DNA from: Candidatus Uhrbacteria bacterium RIFOXYB2_FULL_45_11
GTDB taxonomy: Bacteria; Patescibacteriota; Patescibacteriia; UBA9934; GWF2-40-263
Length of the DNA stretch: 13,960 nt
Reading direction: 5' to 3'
Assembly (NCBI GenBank): GCA_001791715.1
Contig: MGFD01000007.1
Coordinates: 1-13,960, forward strand
Part shown: positions 6,605 to 13,948 of the stretch, one piece after another
Layout: every line of letters begins with the position of its first letter
Position numbering within the stretch: position 1 is the stretch's first letter
Program-made: the position numbers and the translations under genes
The notes under the pieces: generated by a model
The model's input: only the letters and a program-made list of their open reading frames with translations
The model's database searches: none
Told to the model about the DNA's origin: nothing

Positions 6605-6645
6605 AGCCTCATGTTTTTAGTCATTTTCATTTCCGCACACATCTT

Positions 6646-8637
6646 ATGAACATTTCGATGTACGCCATTGGAGCGAGCTTGCTTGCTCTTTTATACGGAG
6701 CCTATCTTACTCAGTGGATTTTAAAACTTCCTGCCGGTGAAGGAAAAATGAAGGGAATTGCCCTTGCCATTCAAGAAGGAGCAAACGCCTACATGGCGCG
6801 CCAATATAAAATGATTGGTCTTATCGGACTTGTTATTTTCTTTGTTCTTGTTTACGCACTCGGATTAACCCTTGCCGTTGGATTCCTTGTTGGAGCCGTC
6901 CTTTCTGGACTCGCAGGTTTTATTGGAATGTCTGTCTCTGTTCGAGCAAACGTTCGCACAACAGAGGCTGCTAAGAGTGGGCTCTCTGCCGCAATGGACG
7001 TTGCTGTTCGTGGCGGAGTCGTCACAGGATTTTTCGTTGTTGGACTCGCTCTTCTTGGAGTCACCCTTTTTTACATGGTGACACAAGATATCAACGCCCT
7101 CATCGGACTTGGATTCGGAGGATCTCTCATTTCCGTGTTTGCCCGTTTGGGTGGAGGAATTTTTACCAAAGCTGCAGACGTTGGTGCAGACTTGGTCGGA
7201 AAAACAGAAGCAGGTATTCCTGAAGATGACCCACGCAACCCAGCCGTGATTGCAGACAACGTTGGAGACAACGTTGGAGACTGTGCAGGAATGGCCGCTG
7301 ACCTCTTTGAGACATACGCCGTAACAACAGTTGCAGCCATGTTTCTTGGAGCAATCATGTATGCAAACAATGTACAAATCATCATGTATCCAATCGCTCT
7401 TGGAGCCATTGCGATCGTCTGTTCAATTATTGGAACTCTTTTCATCAAAATCGGAAAAGATGGCAACATCATGAACGCGCTTTATAAAGGATTGTTTGTT
7501 GCAGGAGCTCTTGCTGCAATCGCCTTTTATCCAGCAACAAAATACTTGCTTGTAGGAGTAACTGGAATAAACGTCATGAATGTTTATTACTCTGCACTGC
7601 TCGGACTCGTTATTACCGCAGCCATGATCTTGATTACAGAATATTACACAGGAACAAATCACCAACCTGTAAAAGATCTTGCAGCCGCATCTGAATCTGG
7701 ACACGGAACAAACATCATTGCAGGACTCGCGCTTTCCATGAAATCAACCGCGTATCCTGTTCTTACCATCGTCTTTGGAATCTTGATTGCAAACTCACTC
7801 GCTGGACTTTATGGTGTTGCAATCGCTGCAATGGCCATGTTGTCTCTCACAGGAATTGTGGTTGCGATCGATGCATTCGGTCCAATTACAGACAACGCAG
7901 GTGGAATCGCAGAAATGGCAGATCTTGGAGAAGATGTTCGTAATGTCACAGATCCACTCGATGCTGTTGGAAACACCACAAAAGCTGTTACAAAAGCGTA
8001 CGCGATCGGATCAGCAGGACTCGCAACCGTTGTTCTCTTTGGAGATTACGTTCATGCACTCGCGGCAAAAGGCTCACTCGTTGTCTTTGAAATCAGTGAT
8101 CCGTACGTACTTTCCGGACTCTTTCTTGGAGGACTCGTGACCTATTTGTTTGCTGCGCTTGCAATGGAGTCCGTTGGAAAAGCTGCTGGTTCTGTTGTAG
8201 AAGAAGTTCGTCGTCAATTCCGTGAGATTCCAGGAATCATGGATGGAACCGGAAAACCTGACTATGCAAAGGCTGTAGATATTGTGACAAAGGCTGCGAT
8301 CAATTACATGATTGCCCCATCATTGCTCGCTGTGTTTGCTCCAATCGTTGTTGGTTTCGCCTTTGGGCCAAAAGCTCTTGGTGGACTCCTCATCGGTTCT
8401 ATCGTCACGGGTCTGTTCATGGCAATTTCCATGACAACTGGTGGTGGAGCTTGGGACAACGCAAAGAAATATATTGAGTCTGGAAACCACGGAGGAAAAG
8501 GCTCAGCTGCTCACAAAGCAGCGGTCACAGGAGACACCGTTGGTGATCCATACAAAGACACAGCAGGTCCTGCAATTAACCCAATGATCAAAATTTTGAA
8601 CATTGTTGCGCTCTTGATTGTTGGCTTCCTCGTATAA
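6646..8637 (+). CDS. hppA: K+-independent proton-pumping membrane pyrophosphatase
   Basis: This 663-residue protein with about 16 membrane segments couples hydrolysis of pyrophosphate to proton transport. The substrate site is intact: [11 protein letters not shown] (178-188), [20 protein letters not shown] (193-212), and the C-terminal D/K-rich loops including [12 protein letters not shown] and [15 protein letters not shown]. The segment [17 protein letters not shown] (442-458) has Lys at 446, where K+-dependent enzymes have Ala; by the established signature this marks the K+-independent, H+-pumping class. The length is slightly short, as in compact bacterial forms, with no missing catalytic block. 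It has its own promoter, no SD, and a strong terminator seven bases after the stop, so it is monocistronic. In a cell with limited metabolism it would recover energy from pyrophosphate made in biosynthesis, or, if reversible, make pyrophosphate from a proton gradient. Confidence 0.97.
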   Translation: MNISMYAIGASLLALLYGAYLTQWILKLPAGEGKMKGIALAIQEGANAYMARQYKMIGLIGLVIFFVLVYALGLTLAVGFLVGAVLSGLAGFIGMSVSVRANVRTTEAAKSGLSAAMDVAVRGGVVTGFFVVGLALLGVTLFYMVTQDINALIGLGFGGSLISVFARLGGGIFTKAADVGADLVGKTEAGIPEDDPRNPAVIADNVGDNVGDCAGMAADLFETYAVTTVAAMFLGAIMYANNVQIIMYPIALGAIAIVCSIIGTLFIKIGKDGNIMNALYKGLFVAGALAAIAFYPATKYLLVGVTGINVMNVYYSALLGLVITAAMILITEYYTGTNHQPVKDLAAASESGHGTNIIAGLALSMKSTAYPVLTIVFGILIANSLAGLYGVAIAAMAMLSLTGIVVAIDAFGPITDNAGGIAEMADLGEDVRNVTDPLDAVGNTTKAVTKAYAIGSAGLATVVLFGDYVHALAAKGSLVVFEISDPYVLSGLFLGGLVTYLFAALAMESVGKAAGSVVEEVRRQFREIPGIMDGTGKPDYAKAVDIVTKAAINYMIAPSLLAVFAPIVVGFAFGPKALGGLLIGSIVTGLFMAISMTTGGGAWDNAKKYIESGNHGGKGSAAHKAAVTGDTVGDPYKDTAGPAINPMIKILNIVALLIVGFLV

Positions 8638-8643
8638 GTTCCT

Positions 8644-8676
8644 AAAATCGACTCGCCGTTTGGCGAGTCGATTTTT
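8644..8676 (+). terminator. Intrinsic terminator of hppA
   Basis: AAAATCGACTCGCC (8644-8657), loop GTTT, GGCGAGTCGATTTT (8662-8675) is a perfect 14-bp stem ending in T-rich sequence. The A-run on the left makes it potentially active in both directions. Confidence 0.95.
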
Positions 8677-8687
8677 ATTTTATCGAA

Positions 8688-8716
8688 ATAAAAAAACACC
8701 CGATCGTTTCGGGTGT
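8688..8716 (-). terminator. Intrinsic terminator of the 638-residue - strand gene
   Basis: On the - strand, ACACCCGA (8716-8709), loop AACGA, TCGGGTGT (8703-8696) is followed by seven T in a row. It lies nine bases after the stop codon at 8725 and stands back to back with the hppA terminator, insulating the convergent units. Confidence 0.9.
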
Positions 8717-8724
8717 AAGAGATT

Positions 8725-10641
8725 CTATTCACCGAGTTCGGCGAGTTGAGCCTGAAGTTCTCTGATCTGTTGTTCGATGATTTCACGCTTCTTGTTCATG
8801 CGTTCATGAAGCTCAGATCGTATTTTTGCGAGTTCTGTTTTGCAATCCGTCACAACCATTTCTACTCGTGCCAACTCTTGTTCTGCACGCTCCAATAATT
8901 CCTGCTGAAGAATTTCGAGCTTCTTAAGATCCTCGAGCGACATCTCAGAAGAACTTGTCGTCTGTTTCTTCTCACACACTTGTGATGCAGGAACCTGTGA
9001 ACGCTCTTGAATGGTCTCTGTTGGTTTTTGTTGATCACCCACCTCCACAGCAATGGACGCTGCTTCCGTAGCGGGAAGATGAACAGGTTCGGAAATGATC
9101 GTTTTTGTCCCGTGCTGCGCGATTTCCTCAAGGTCTTTTCGCCACTGATCTACCGCGACAGGAATCGGCACCGTCCGCATAAGCTTTGAAATATCTGATT
9201 TCATCTCTTTTCGGACAAAGTGAAATTCCGGAGCCTTTTGCAGATTCACGGACCAAGGCTTGTCCCGGACACACATGTCCAAGATCAGAAAGCCAGCATC
9301 GAGCAATGTTCGTACGAAAGAAGGACTCATGTACGGATTCAGACCGCCACGAAATTTTCGATCTGCAACCTGCAAGAGGAGCTTTGCGTGTTCTGGATGA
9401 CACTTAATTTCCCAATTTCGAACCGCGGTTTTTTCATCAACCGTGATTGTGGCGTTTTGAACAGGTTTCGTCACAACAACCTCTTTTTGCGGAGCGTTCG
9501 TTGAAGCAGATCGTTCCGAGCTTTTTTCCCGAAAATCATATTGTTCAAAGCTCGGCCAGCAAAGCAATCGACGACCTGTTGGATCGTGACGGAAAAAGAT
9601 TCCCCAACCAGACGAAGGACCATCTGTGTTGTACTGAGAAATTTTCAGACGCACCGTGTCTACATTCAACCCTGGATGAGAATGTGCGATCCATGTTTCG
9701 AGTCGCAATCTTGTCTTGTCTTGATTGTTCAAAACACCAAGAGCGTCTTGCTCAATCTCATTGATAATCGAGAGATACTCTTTTTCAACGTAAGAAATTG
9801 TACGTCTCTTTATTTCAACACAGAAGAATTCCTTCCACTCCACCAAAAACTTAAAGGCACGTTTTCCTTCAATAACGTTTCCGACTTCGGACACAAGACG
9901 TGCTTTTACGAAACGATCAATCGTCGCTGCATACATCTCCGGTGTACAATCTTGAAGTTTTTTCGACGCACACTCAAAAAAGAATTGGTCTTGATCTCGC
10001 GTGATCGCAACACGTGTTTCCACGTTGAGCGCTTGTCGAGCGAGTGCACACAGCGTTGTCCACACATCCATTTCAACAGGAGTGAGGAACAAAACGTATT
10101 TCAGATCGGTCGGTTTTTGTTTCACAACCACAGGCTCTGAAGAAGACACAATACTGACTACGGGTTCTTTGATCGGATCGATAACCAATGTTGTGTTTGG
10201 CGATGCGGGTTCCTTTCGAGACCCCTTACTTTCATCGGTAATCGATATGTCAACCGCTTTTGATTTTGAGACAGCTTTTTCTGTGCGTGCTTTCGCAAGC
10301 GTCTTCAATTCAGAAAGTCTCGTTCGTGCTGTCTGAGGAGCGTTCGGTTTTTCATGTTTGAAACACGCCTGGATAACCACAGCGGCACGTTCAGAATCCA
10401 CATAGCATTTATTCCCCTCTCTCAAGATCACACCATGATCCGTCAAGAATTTTCGAAGACTGTCCATTTGTGGATACGGCTTGTATGCCGCCCTATCAGC
10501 TGCTTCTGCCAACCCCGAAAATTCTGAAAAGAGGTAATAACCCGAAGATCTCACCGTTCCACAACGCTCGAGCTCATCGATCACACGCTCAAGTGCCGGC
10601 GGAGGTCGTCTTAATATGTCATAATTAACGCGATGTGCCAT
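8725..10641 (-). CDS. Large protein of unknown function with four wHTH-like segments and C-terminal coiled coil
   Basis: I recognise no family. The 638-residue product is soluble, with no signal peptide or membrane helix. Four segments share a pattern of helix, 'recognition-like' helix and beta hairpin: about 14-95 (SLRKFLTDHGVILREGNKCYV), 185-275 (TIDRFVKARLVSEVG ... FKFLVEW), 295-365 (VRLKISQYN ... WGIFFRHD) and 405-480 (FVRTLLDAGFLILDM). This suggests tandem winged-helix-like modules, which is an inference from pattern only. Low-complexity linkers rich in Ser, Lys, Pro and Val separate them (98-178, 370-400, 520-565). The C-terminus (567-638, ELLERAEQELARVE ... EIIEQQIRELQAQLAEL) is a clear coiled coil. 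The start is supported by AAGGAG ten bases before ATG 10641 and a promoter at 10736-10708. It has its own terminator, so it is monocistronic and divergent from tig. It could be a DNA-organising or regulatory protein. Confidence 0.85.
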   Translation of the reverse strand: MAHRVNYDILRRPPPALERVIDELERCGTVRSSGYYLFSEFSGLAEAADRAAYKPYPQMDSLRKFLTDHGVILREGNKCYVDSERAAVVIQACFKHEKPNAPQTARTRLSELKTLAKARTEKAVSKSKAVDISITDESKGSRKEPASPNTTLVIDPIKEPVVSIVSSSEPVVVKQKPTDLKYVLFLTPVEMDVWTTLCALARQALNVETRVAITRDQDQFFFECASKKLQDCTPEMYAATIDRFVKARLVSEVGNVIEGKRAFKFLVEWKEFFCVEIKRRTISYVEKEYLSIINEIEQDALGVLNNQDKTRLRLETWIAHSHPGLNVDTVRLKISQYNTDGPSSGWGIFFRHDPTGRRLLCWPSFEQYDFREKSSERSASTNAPQKEVVVTKPVQNATITVDEKTAVRNWEIKCHPEHAKLLLQVADRKFRGGLNPYMSPSFVRTLLDAGFLILDMCVRDKPWSVNLQKAPEFHFVRKEMKSDISKLMRTVPIPVAVDQWRKDLEEIAQHGTKTIISEPVHLPATEAASIAVEVGDQQKPTETIQERSQVPASQVCEKKQTTSSSEMSLEDLKKLEILQQELLERAEQELARVEMVVTDCKTELAKIRSELHERMNKKREIIEQQIRELQAQLAELGE

Positions 10642-10707
10642 CTTCTTTATACTCCTTCTTGTTGCTACTTTGTTTTAATGTACGCGCCGCAACAAACGCG
10701 ACCCGGA

Positions 10708-10736
10708 AATTTAACCAATAAATGTGATTTTGTCAA
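10708..10736 (-). promoter_or_regulatory. Promoter of the 638-residue gene
   Basis: On the - strand, TTGACA (10736-10731), a 17-base spacer and TAAATT (10713-10708, 4/6) predict a start near 10701. The leader of about 60 bases contains TTGTTGC/GCAACAA (10695-10689 with 10665-10659), a 7-bp pairing that ends one base before the AAGGAG ribosome site (10657-10652). Confidence 0.65.
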
Positions 10737-10751
10737 TCATTCCCCAACAGA

Positions 10752-10780
10752 TTGACGCGTAACCTGATTTTCGCTACACT
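10752..10780 (+). promoter_or_regulatory. Promoter of tig
   Basis: TTGACG (10752-10757), a 17-base spacer and TACACT (10775-10780) predict a start near 10787, only about 18 bases before the tig ATG. Its -35 lies 16 bases from the -35 of the divergent gene, so the two promoters are packed back to back without overlapping. Confidence 0.65.
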
Positions 10781-10804
10781 CCTCACGAAATTCACCCAAA
10801 AATT

Positions 10805-12097
10805 ATGCCAAATATTCAACTCGACGAACAAGAAAAAGGCCACGTAAAACTTACATTTACTGTTTCCGTTGAAGAACAACAACCATTTCTTGAGGCAGCC
10901 GCAGAACACATTTCTGAACACTCAACCATCCCAGGATTCCGTCCAGGAAAAGCAGGATATGAAATTGTGAAGCAACGTGTTGGGGAAGCCAAAATCATGG
11001 AAGAAGCACTCGAAAAAATTGTACGCACCTATTTTGTTGAAGCCATTTTGAAACATGAAATCGACACCGTCGGTTCACCAAAAATTGACGTTGAAAAAAT
11101 GGCGGCCGGAAATGAACTCGTCTTTACTGCGGAAGTTATTCGCATGCCAGCTGTAAAAGAACTCGCGGATTTTAAAACCCTTTCTATTCAAGGAAAGGTT
11201 CCAGAAGTTGCGGATCACGACGTCGAACTCGCTCTCAAAGATCTCACTCGCATGCAAACACGAGAAGTTCGTGCTGAAGCAGGTTCTGTTGTAGCGGCTA
11301 CAGACAAAGCTGTTGTTTCAATGGACATGAAAAAAGCAGGAGTTCCTGTTGAAGGTGGTCAGTCTCCAAATCATGCTGTTTACCTTGCAGAAGAATATTA
11401 CATCCCTGGATTTAAAGAACAGTTGATTGGGCTCAAAGAGGGGGAATCAAAAACGTTCACCCTTCCGTTTCCAGCAGAACACGCACAAGAATTTTTGGCA
11501 GGACAAGATGTTGAGTTTGATATTGTTTTGAAAGAACTCTTTCATCTTGAACCCCCAAAAATGGATGACACATTTGCACGATCACTTGGACTTAAAGATT
11601 TTGCGATGATGAAAGAACTCATTCACAAAAATCTTCTGGATGAAAAAATTCGTGAAGAACAAATGCGTCAAGAAAAAGAAGCTCTTGAGCTCATTGCAAA
11701 CAAAACACAATTTGAAAACATTCCAGACCTTCTCGTGAATGAAGAGATTGAAAAAATGCTCCGTGAATTAAAGGCTCGTGTTGAAGAGCAGGGAATGGAT
11801 TTTGAAAAATATATCCAATCCCTCAAAAAAGATCTTTCACAAGTAAAACTTGATTTTACTCCGCAAGCCCTGATGCGCATTAAAGTTGCCATTGCGATGC
11901 GTGAAATCGCAAAGCGTGAAAACTTAACCGTAAGCGACGAAGAACTCGACAAAGAACTCGATGAATCCGCAGCACGTTATGAAGACGCAGAAGACAAAAA
12001 ACGTATCTATTCTCCAGAATATCGCCAATACTTTGAACAGGTTGTTTTGAACCGAAAGGTGATTGAACTTGTAAAACAAGTAATGGTGAAAATGTAA
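10805..12097 (+). CDS. tig: Trigger factor, ribosome-associated chaperone and peptidyl-prolyl isomerase
   Basis: This 430-residue protein is the normal length for trigger factor, which binds near the ribosome exit tunnel and shields nascent chains. The N-terminal ribosome-binding domain (1-115) carries the signature loop GFRPGK (44-49), equivalent to GFRxGK in the family. The FKBP-type isomerase domain follows at about 160-247 (VVSMDMKKAG, YYIPGFKEQLIGLKEGE, DVEFDIVLKEL). The C-terminal helical chaperone domain is rich in Glu and Lys (255-430). No SD precedes the ATG; the leader is short and A-rich (CACCCAAAAATT), like other + strand genes here. The gene has its own promoter and a terminator just after the stop. 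The neighbourhood lacks the clpP/clpX genes often found after tig, so the common operon is not present here. Confidence 0.96.
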   Translation: MPNIQLDEQEKGHVKLTFTVSVEEQQPFLEAAAEHISEHSTIPGFRPGKAGYEIVKQRVGEAKIMEEALEKIVRTYFVEAILKHEIDTVGSPKIDVEKMAAGNELVFTAEVIRMPAVKELADFKTLSIQGKVPEVADHDVELALKDLTRMQTREVRAEAGSVVAATDKAVVSMDMKKAGVPVEGGQSPNHAVYLAEEYYIPGFKEQLIGLKEGESKTFTLPFPAEHAQEFLAGQDVEFDIVLKELFHLEPPKMDDTFARSLGLKDFAMMKELIHKNLLDEKIREEQMRQEKEALELIANKTQFENIPDLLVNEEIEKMLRELKARVEEQGMDFEKYIQSLKKDLSQVKLDFTPQALMRIKVAIAMREIAKRENLTVSDEELDKELDESAARYEDAEDKKRIYSPEYRQYFEQVVLNRKVIELVKQVMVKM

Positions 12098-12108
12098 ACT
12101 TCTATGAT

Positions 12109-12142
12109 AAAGTAATGGCATAAAAGCCATTACTTTTGTTTT
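12109..12142 (+). terminator. Intrinsic terminator of tig, abutting the nfo start
   Basis: AAAGTAATGGC (12109-12119), loop ATAAAA, GCCATTACTTT (12126-12136) is an 11-bp stem followed by TGTTTT; the nfo ATG begins at 12143. A TATGAT -10-like hexamer at 12103-12108 would start RNA near 12115, inside the left arm, which would prevent the hairpin from forming on nfo transcripts. Confidence 0.88.
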
Positions 12143-12979
12143 ATGTCTGTAGGAGCACACGTATCGGCCGCAGGAGGATTATTCAATGGGCCAAAAAATG
12201 CAGGAGAAATTGGATGCGAAACATTCCAATTTTTTTCGCGTCCGCCGCAAGGGGGAAATATTCGAGCGATCACGGAAGAAGATCAAAAATTGTTTCACAA
12301 TTCCATGATCGAACATAAAATCAAAAGTTGTTATATTCATGGGCCATATGTGATCAACCTTGCGTCCGAGAAAGCAGGTACGCGCGCGAACTCCGTTCGT
12401 TTACTACGCGAAGAACTCGAGCGCGGAAGTTTACTTGGTGTAAAAGGAATGATGTTTCATCCAGGTTCAGCAAAGGAAGTGGGTGAAGAAGCGGGAACAA
12501 AATTTGTGATTGAGGGACTCAATAAAATTCTTGATGGATACAAAGGTTCCTGTCAGTTGCTCGTCGAAATCTCCGCTGGTGCGGGAGCTGTCATGGGCGA
12601 CTCTTTTGAAGAGCTCGCTGCGTTCATCAATGGAGCCGAGCGTGGGAAGGAAATCGGAATCTGCTTTGATACACAACATGCATTCGGAAGCGGCTACGAT
12701 TTCCGTACACCAGAACTTCTCGACGCTATGGTAAAAAAATTTGATAAAATTGTTGGATTAAAAAAATTAGTCGCGTCGCATTTGAATGATTCAAAAGTTG
12801 AGCTCGGATCGCGCAAGGATCGACACGAACACATTGGAAAAGGACTTATCGGAAAAGACGCGATCAAACTTTTTGTCCAACATCCAAAACTTCAACACAT
12901 CGATCTGCTTCTTGAAACTCCACTTGATGAAGAGCGAGCAAAAGAAGTGAAGCTATTGAAAAAGTGGCGAAATGTATGA
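12143..12979 (+). CDS. nfo: Endonuclease IV (AP endonuclease)
   Basis: A 278-residue zinc enzyme that cuts DNA 5' to abasic sites in base excision repair. It opens with the family motif GAHVSAAGGL. All nine metal ligands known from E. coli Nfo have counterparts: H66 (HGPYVINLAS), H106 (MFHPGS), E142 (VEISAGAG, in place of the usual LENTAGQG), D176 and H179 (FDTQHAFGSGYD), H213 (ASHLNDSK), D226 and H228 (DRHEHIGKG) and E258 (LLETP). It is therefore predicted active. The start cannot have an SD because the tig terminator ends at the base before ATG. Initiation is probably leader-poor and SD-independent. The stop codon TGA overlaps the ATG of the DUF167 gene by ATGA, so the two are translationally coupled. 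Confidence 0.96.
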   Translation: MSVGAHVSAAGGLFNGPKNAGEIGCETFQFFSRPPQGGNIRAITEEDQKLFHNSMIEHKIKSCYIHGPYVINLASEKAGTRANSVRLLREELERGSLLGVKGMMFHPGSAKEVGEEAGTKFVIEGLNKILDGYKGSCQLLVEISAGAGAVMGDSFEELAAFINGAERGKEIGICFDTQHAFGSGYDFRTPELLDAMVKKFDKIVGLKKLVASHLNDSKVELGSRKDRHEHIGKGLIGKDAIKLFVQHPKLQHIDLLLETPLDEERAKEVKLLKKWRNV

Positions 12980-13194
12980 TTATCACCGTTCATGTAAAAC
13001 CTCGTTCGCGAAAAAATGCGATTGAATGGATTGATGAAGAAACCGCAAAAATTTCTGTATCGGCCGTCGCAGAAAAAGGGAAAGCAAATGATGCGGTGAT
13101 TGAGGTGTTGTCTGAAGATTTAAAGATCGCAAAATCACTCATCACGATTGTAAGAGGCAAGACAACAAGAATCAAACAAGTGGAAATAAAATAG
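12976..13194 (+). CDS. DUF167 (YggU-family) small protein
   Basis: A 72-residue protein from ATG 12976, which overlaps the nfo stop as ATGA. An in-frame GTG at 12964 would add four residues and is less likely. The family core is visible: HVKPRSRKNAIEW, then a strand ending ISVSAVAEKGKANDAVIEVLSE (the conserved P/A-x-x-G-K-A-N segment), then SLITIVRGKTTRIKQVEI, matching the usual 'IxxGxtsRxKxvxi' ending. The fold is known from YggU structures but the function is not established. The coupling to nfo gives no more than a hint of a nucleic-acid link. The terminator stem begins at the last base of its stop codon. Confidence 0.9.
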   Translation: MIITVHVKPRSRKNAIEWIDEETAKISVSAVAEKGKANDAVIEVLSEDLKIAKSLITIVRGKTTRIKQVEIK

Positions 13195-13232
13195 CGCGCA
13201 CAGATTCGTTTCTGTGCGCGCAGTTTTTTTTT
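13194..13232. terminator. Bidirectional intrinsic terminator
   Basis: GCGCGCACAGA (13194-13204), loop TTCGTT, TCTGTGCGCGC (13211-13221) is an 11-bp GC-rich stem. It is followed by AG and nine T on the + strand, and by TATTTTATTT on the - strand. It serves the nfo/DUF167 unit and the convergent gene ending at 13248. Its left arm includes the last base of the DUF167 stop codon. Confidence 0.93.
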
Positions 13233-13247
13233 GAGAATGAGGTTTGC

Positions 13248-13817
13248 TTACTTCATGGTATACACGATGAAATCTTCTTTACTGACCGTTTCACTTAGCT
13301 CTTCAATGCGATTGCGTCGATCTGGGTATTGGTTGTACCCCGCACGACACTTGCAAAACGGCTCCCACGTGTCCGACGTTCGAATGGTTTCATACCCATT
13401 GAAATCGAACAGTGGCTTACCAAAGAGTTTCTTGTGAATGAAATCCACGTAGAAGACGTCGTGAATATTTGCAATGGACTCTCCGGCCAGAATTGGTGTT
13501 CCAAATTTGACCGGAATCTTACGCATCAGGATCCACCCACCCAACTCTGCGGATCGACACGTCATCTTTTTCCAATCTTCGCTATATTCCATGTTGTTGA
13601 TGGAGATAGGGAATCCTGGCATGAGGATGTGTGTATCTCCAAGCAAACGGAGTTCGGGTTCACCCAACCGAAGCTCGTGGTTGAAATGTTCGCGTAAAAC
13701 GGCATCGGTGAATTTTACACCGAGCAGTTCCTCGATCTGTTCAAGCGTAACAACCTCCATGTATTTGGCGACGTTTTTGATCTGGTACTCAGCGTAGGCA
13801 CGTTGATTAAGAGGCAT
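13248..13817 (-). CDS. Protein of unknown function, possibly a CPR-specific family
   Basis: The 189-residue product has no signal peptide or membrane helix. The start ATG 13817 is chosen because AAGGAG (13828-13823) stands five bases before it. An upstream ATG at 13841 adds MTIRQGEK but lies in a hairpin loop and has no ribosome site. Visible parts are an N-terminal helical segment (VVTLEQIEELLGVKF, 22-36), a middle strand-rich part (LLGDTHILMPGFPISI), then GGWILMRKIPV (93-103), DVFYVDFIHKKLFGKPLF (120-137) and a cysteine pair C155/C157 in WEPFCKCRAGYNQYP. The GGW-I-L-x-R-K-x-P-V ... LFGKPLF ... R-T-S-D pattern faintly recalls uncharacterised multi-copy Parcubacteria proteins that I know only as hypothetical; I am not sure of this. 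It has its own promoter, a structured leader and a shared terminator. Confidence 0.78.
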   Translation of the reverse strand: MPLNQRAYAEYQIKNVAKYMEVVTLEQIEELLGVKFTDAVLREHFNHELRLGEPELRLLGDTHILMPGFPISINNMEYSEDWKKMTCRSAELGGWILMRKIPVKFGTPILAGESIANIHDVFYVDFIHKKLFGKPLFDFNGYETIRTSDTWEPFCKCRAGYNQYPDRRNRIEELSETVSKEDFIVYTMK

Positions 13818-13912
13818 TTTTTCTCCTTGCCTGATCGTCATACGTCAGGACTTTTTTGAATGAACTCTCTCCTCAAGCGAGGTGCGATTCCTTATCGCTC
13901 TCTCATTCTTGA
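13818..13912 (-). promoter_or_regulatory. Structured 5' leader, candidate cis-regulatory RNA
   Basis: On the - strand the leader can fold as a three-way junction. An outer stem GAATGA/TCATTC (13908-13903 with 13863-13858) encloses GCGAT-AAGGA-ATCGC (13898-13884) and CCTC-GCTT-GAGG (13882-13871). A second hairpin, CCTGACGT-ATG-ACG-A-TCAGG (13849-13830), ends one base before the AAGGAG site. The AAGGA loop of the first inner hairpin resembles a ribosome site but is sequestered. No known riboswitch class is recognised. Confidence 0.45.
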
Positions 13913-13919
13913 TGACATC

Positions 13920-13948
13920 AGATTACCTTATTTTTGCCTTTTTGTCAA
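13920..13948 (-). promoter_or_regulatory. Promoter of the 189-residue gene
   Basis: On the - strand, TTGACA (13948-13943), a 17-base spacer and TAATCT (13925-13920, 3/6) predict a start near 13913. The -35 is exact and the -10 weak. GGAAT-x-ATTGACAAAA here is shared with the promoter of the 638-residue gene. Confidence 0.5.

Noticed and set aside
6865..7377. Long - strand frame opposite hppA
   Set aside because: Antisense shadow of a well-conserved gene, rich in Cys/Ser/His from Gly/Ala codons, with no promoter or ribosome site.
9541..10140. 199-codon + strand frame opposite the 638-residue gene
   Set aside because: The - strand gene has SD, promoter and terminator; this frame has none of these and an atypical composition.
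13885..13925. Hammerhead ribozyme (CTGATG in the - strand leader)
   Set aside because: The core needs CUGANGA and GAAA around the junction; only CUGAUGU is present and the second core is missing.
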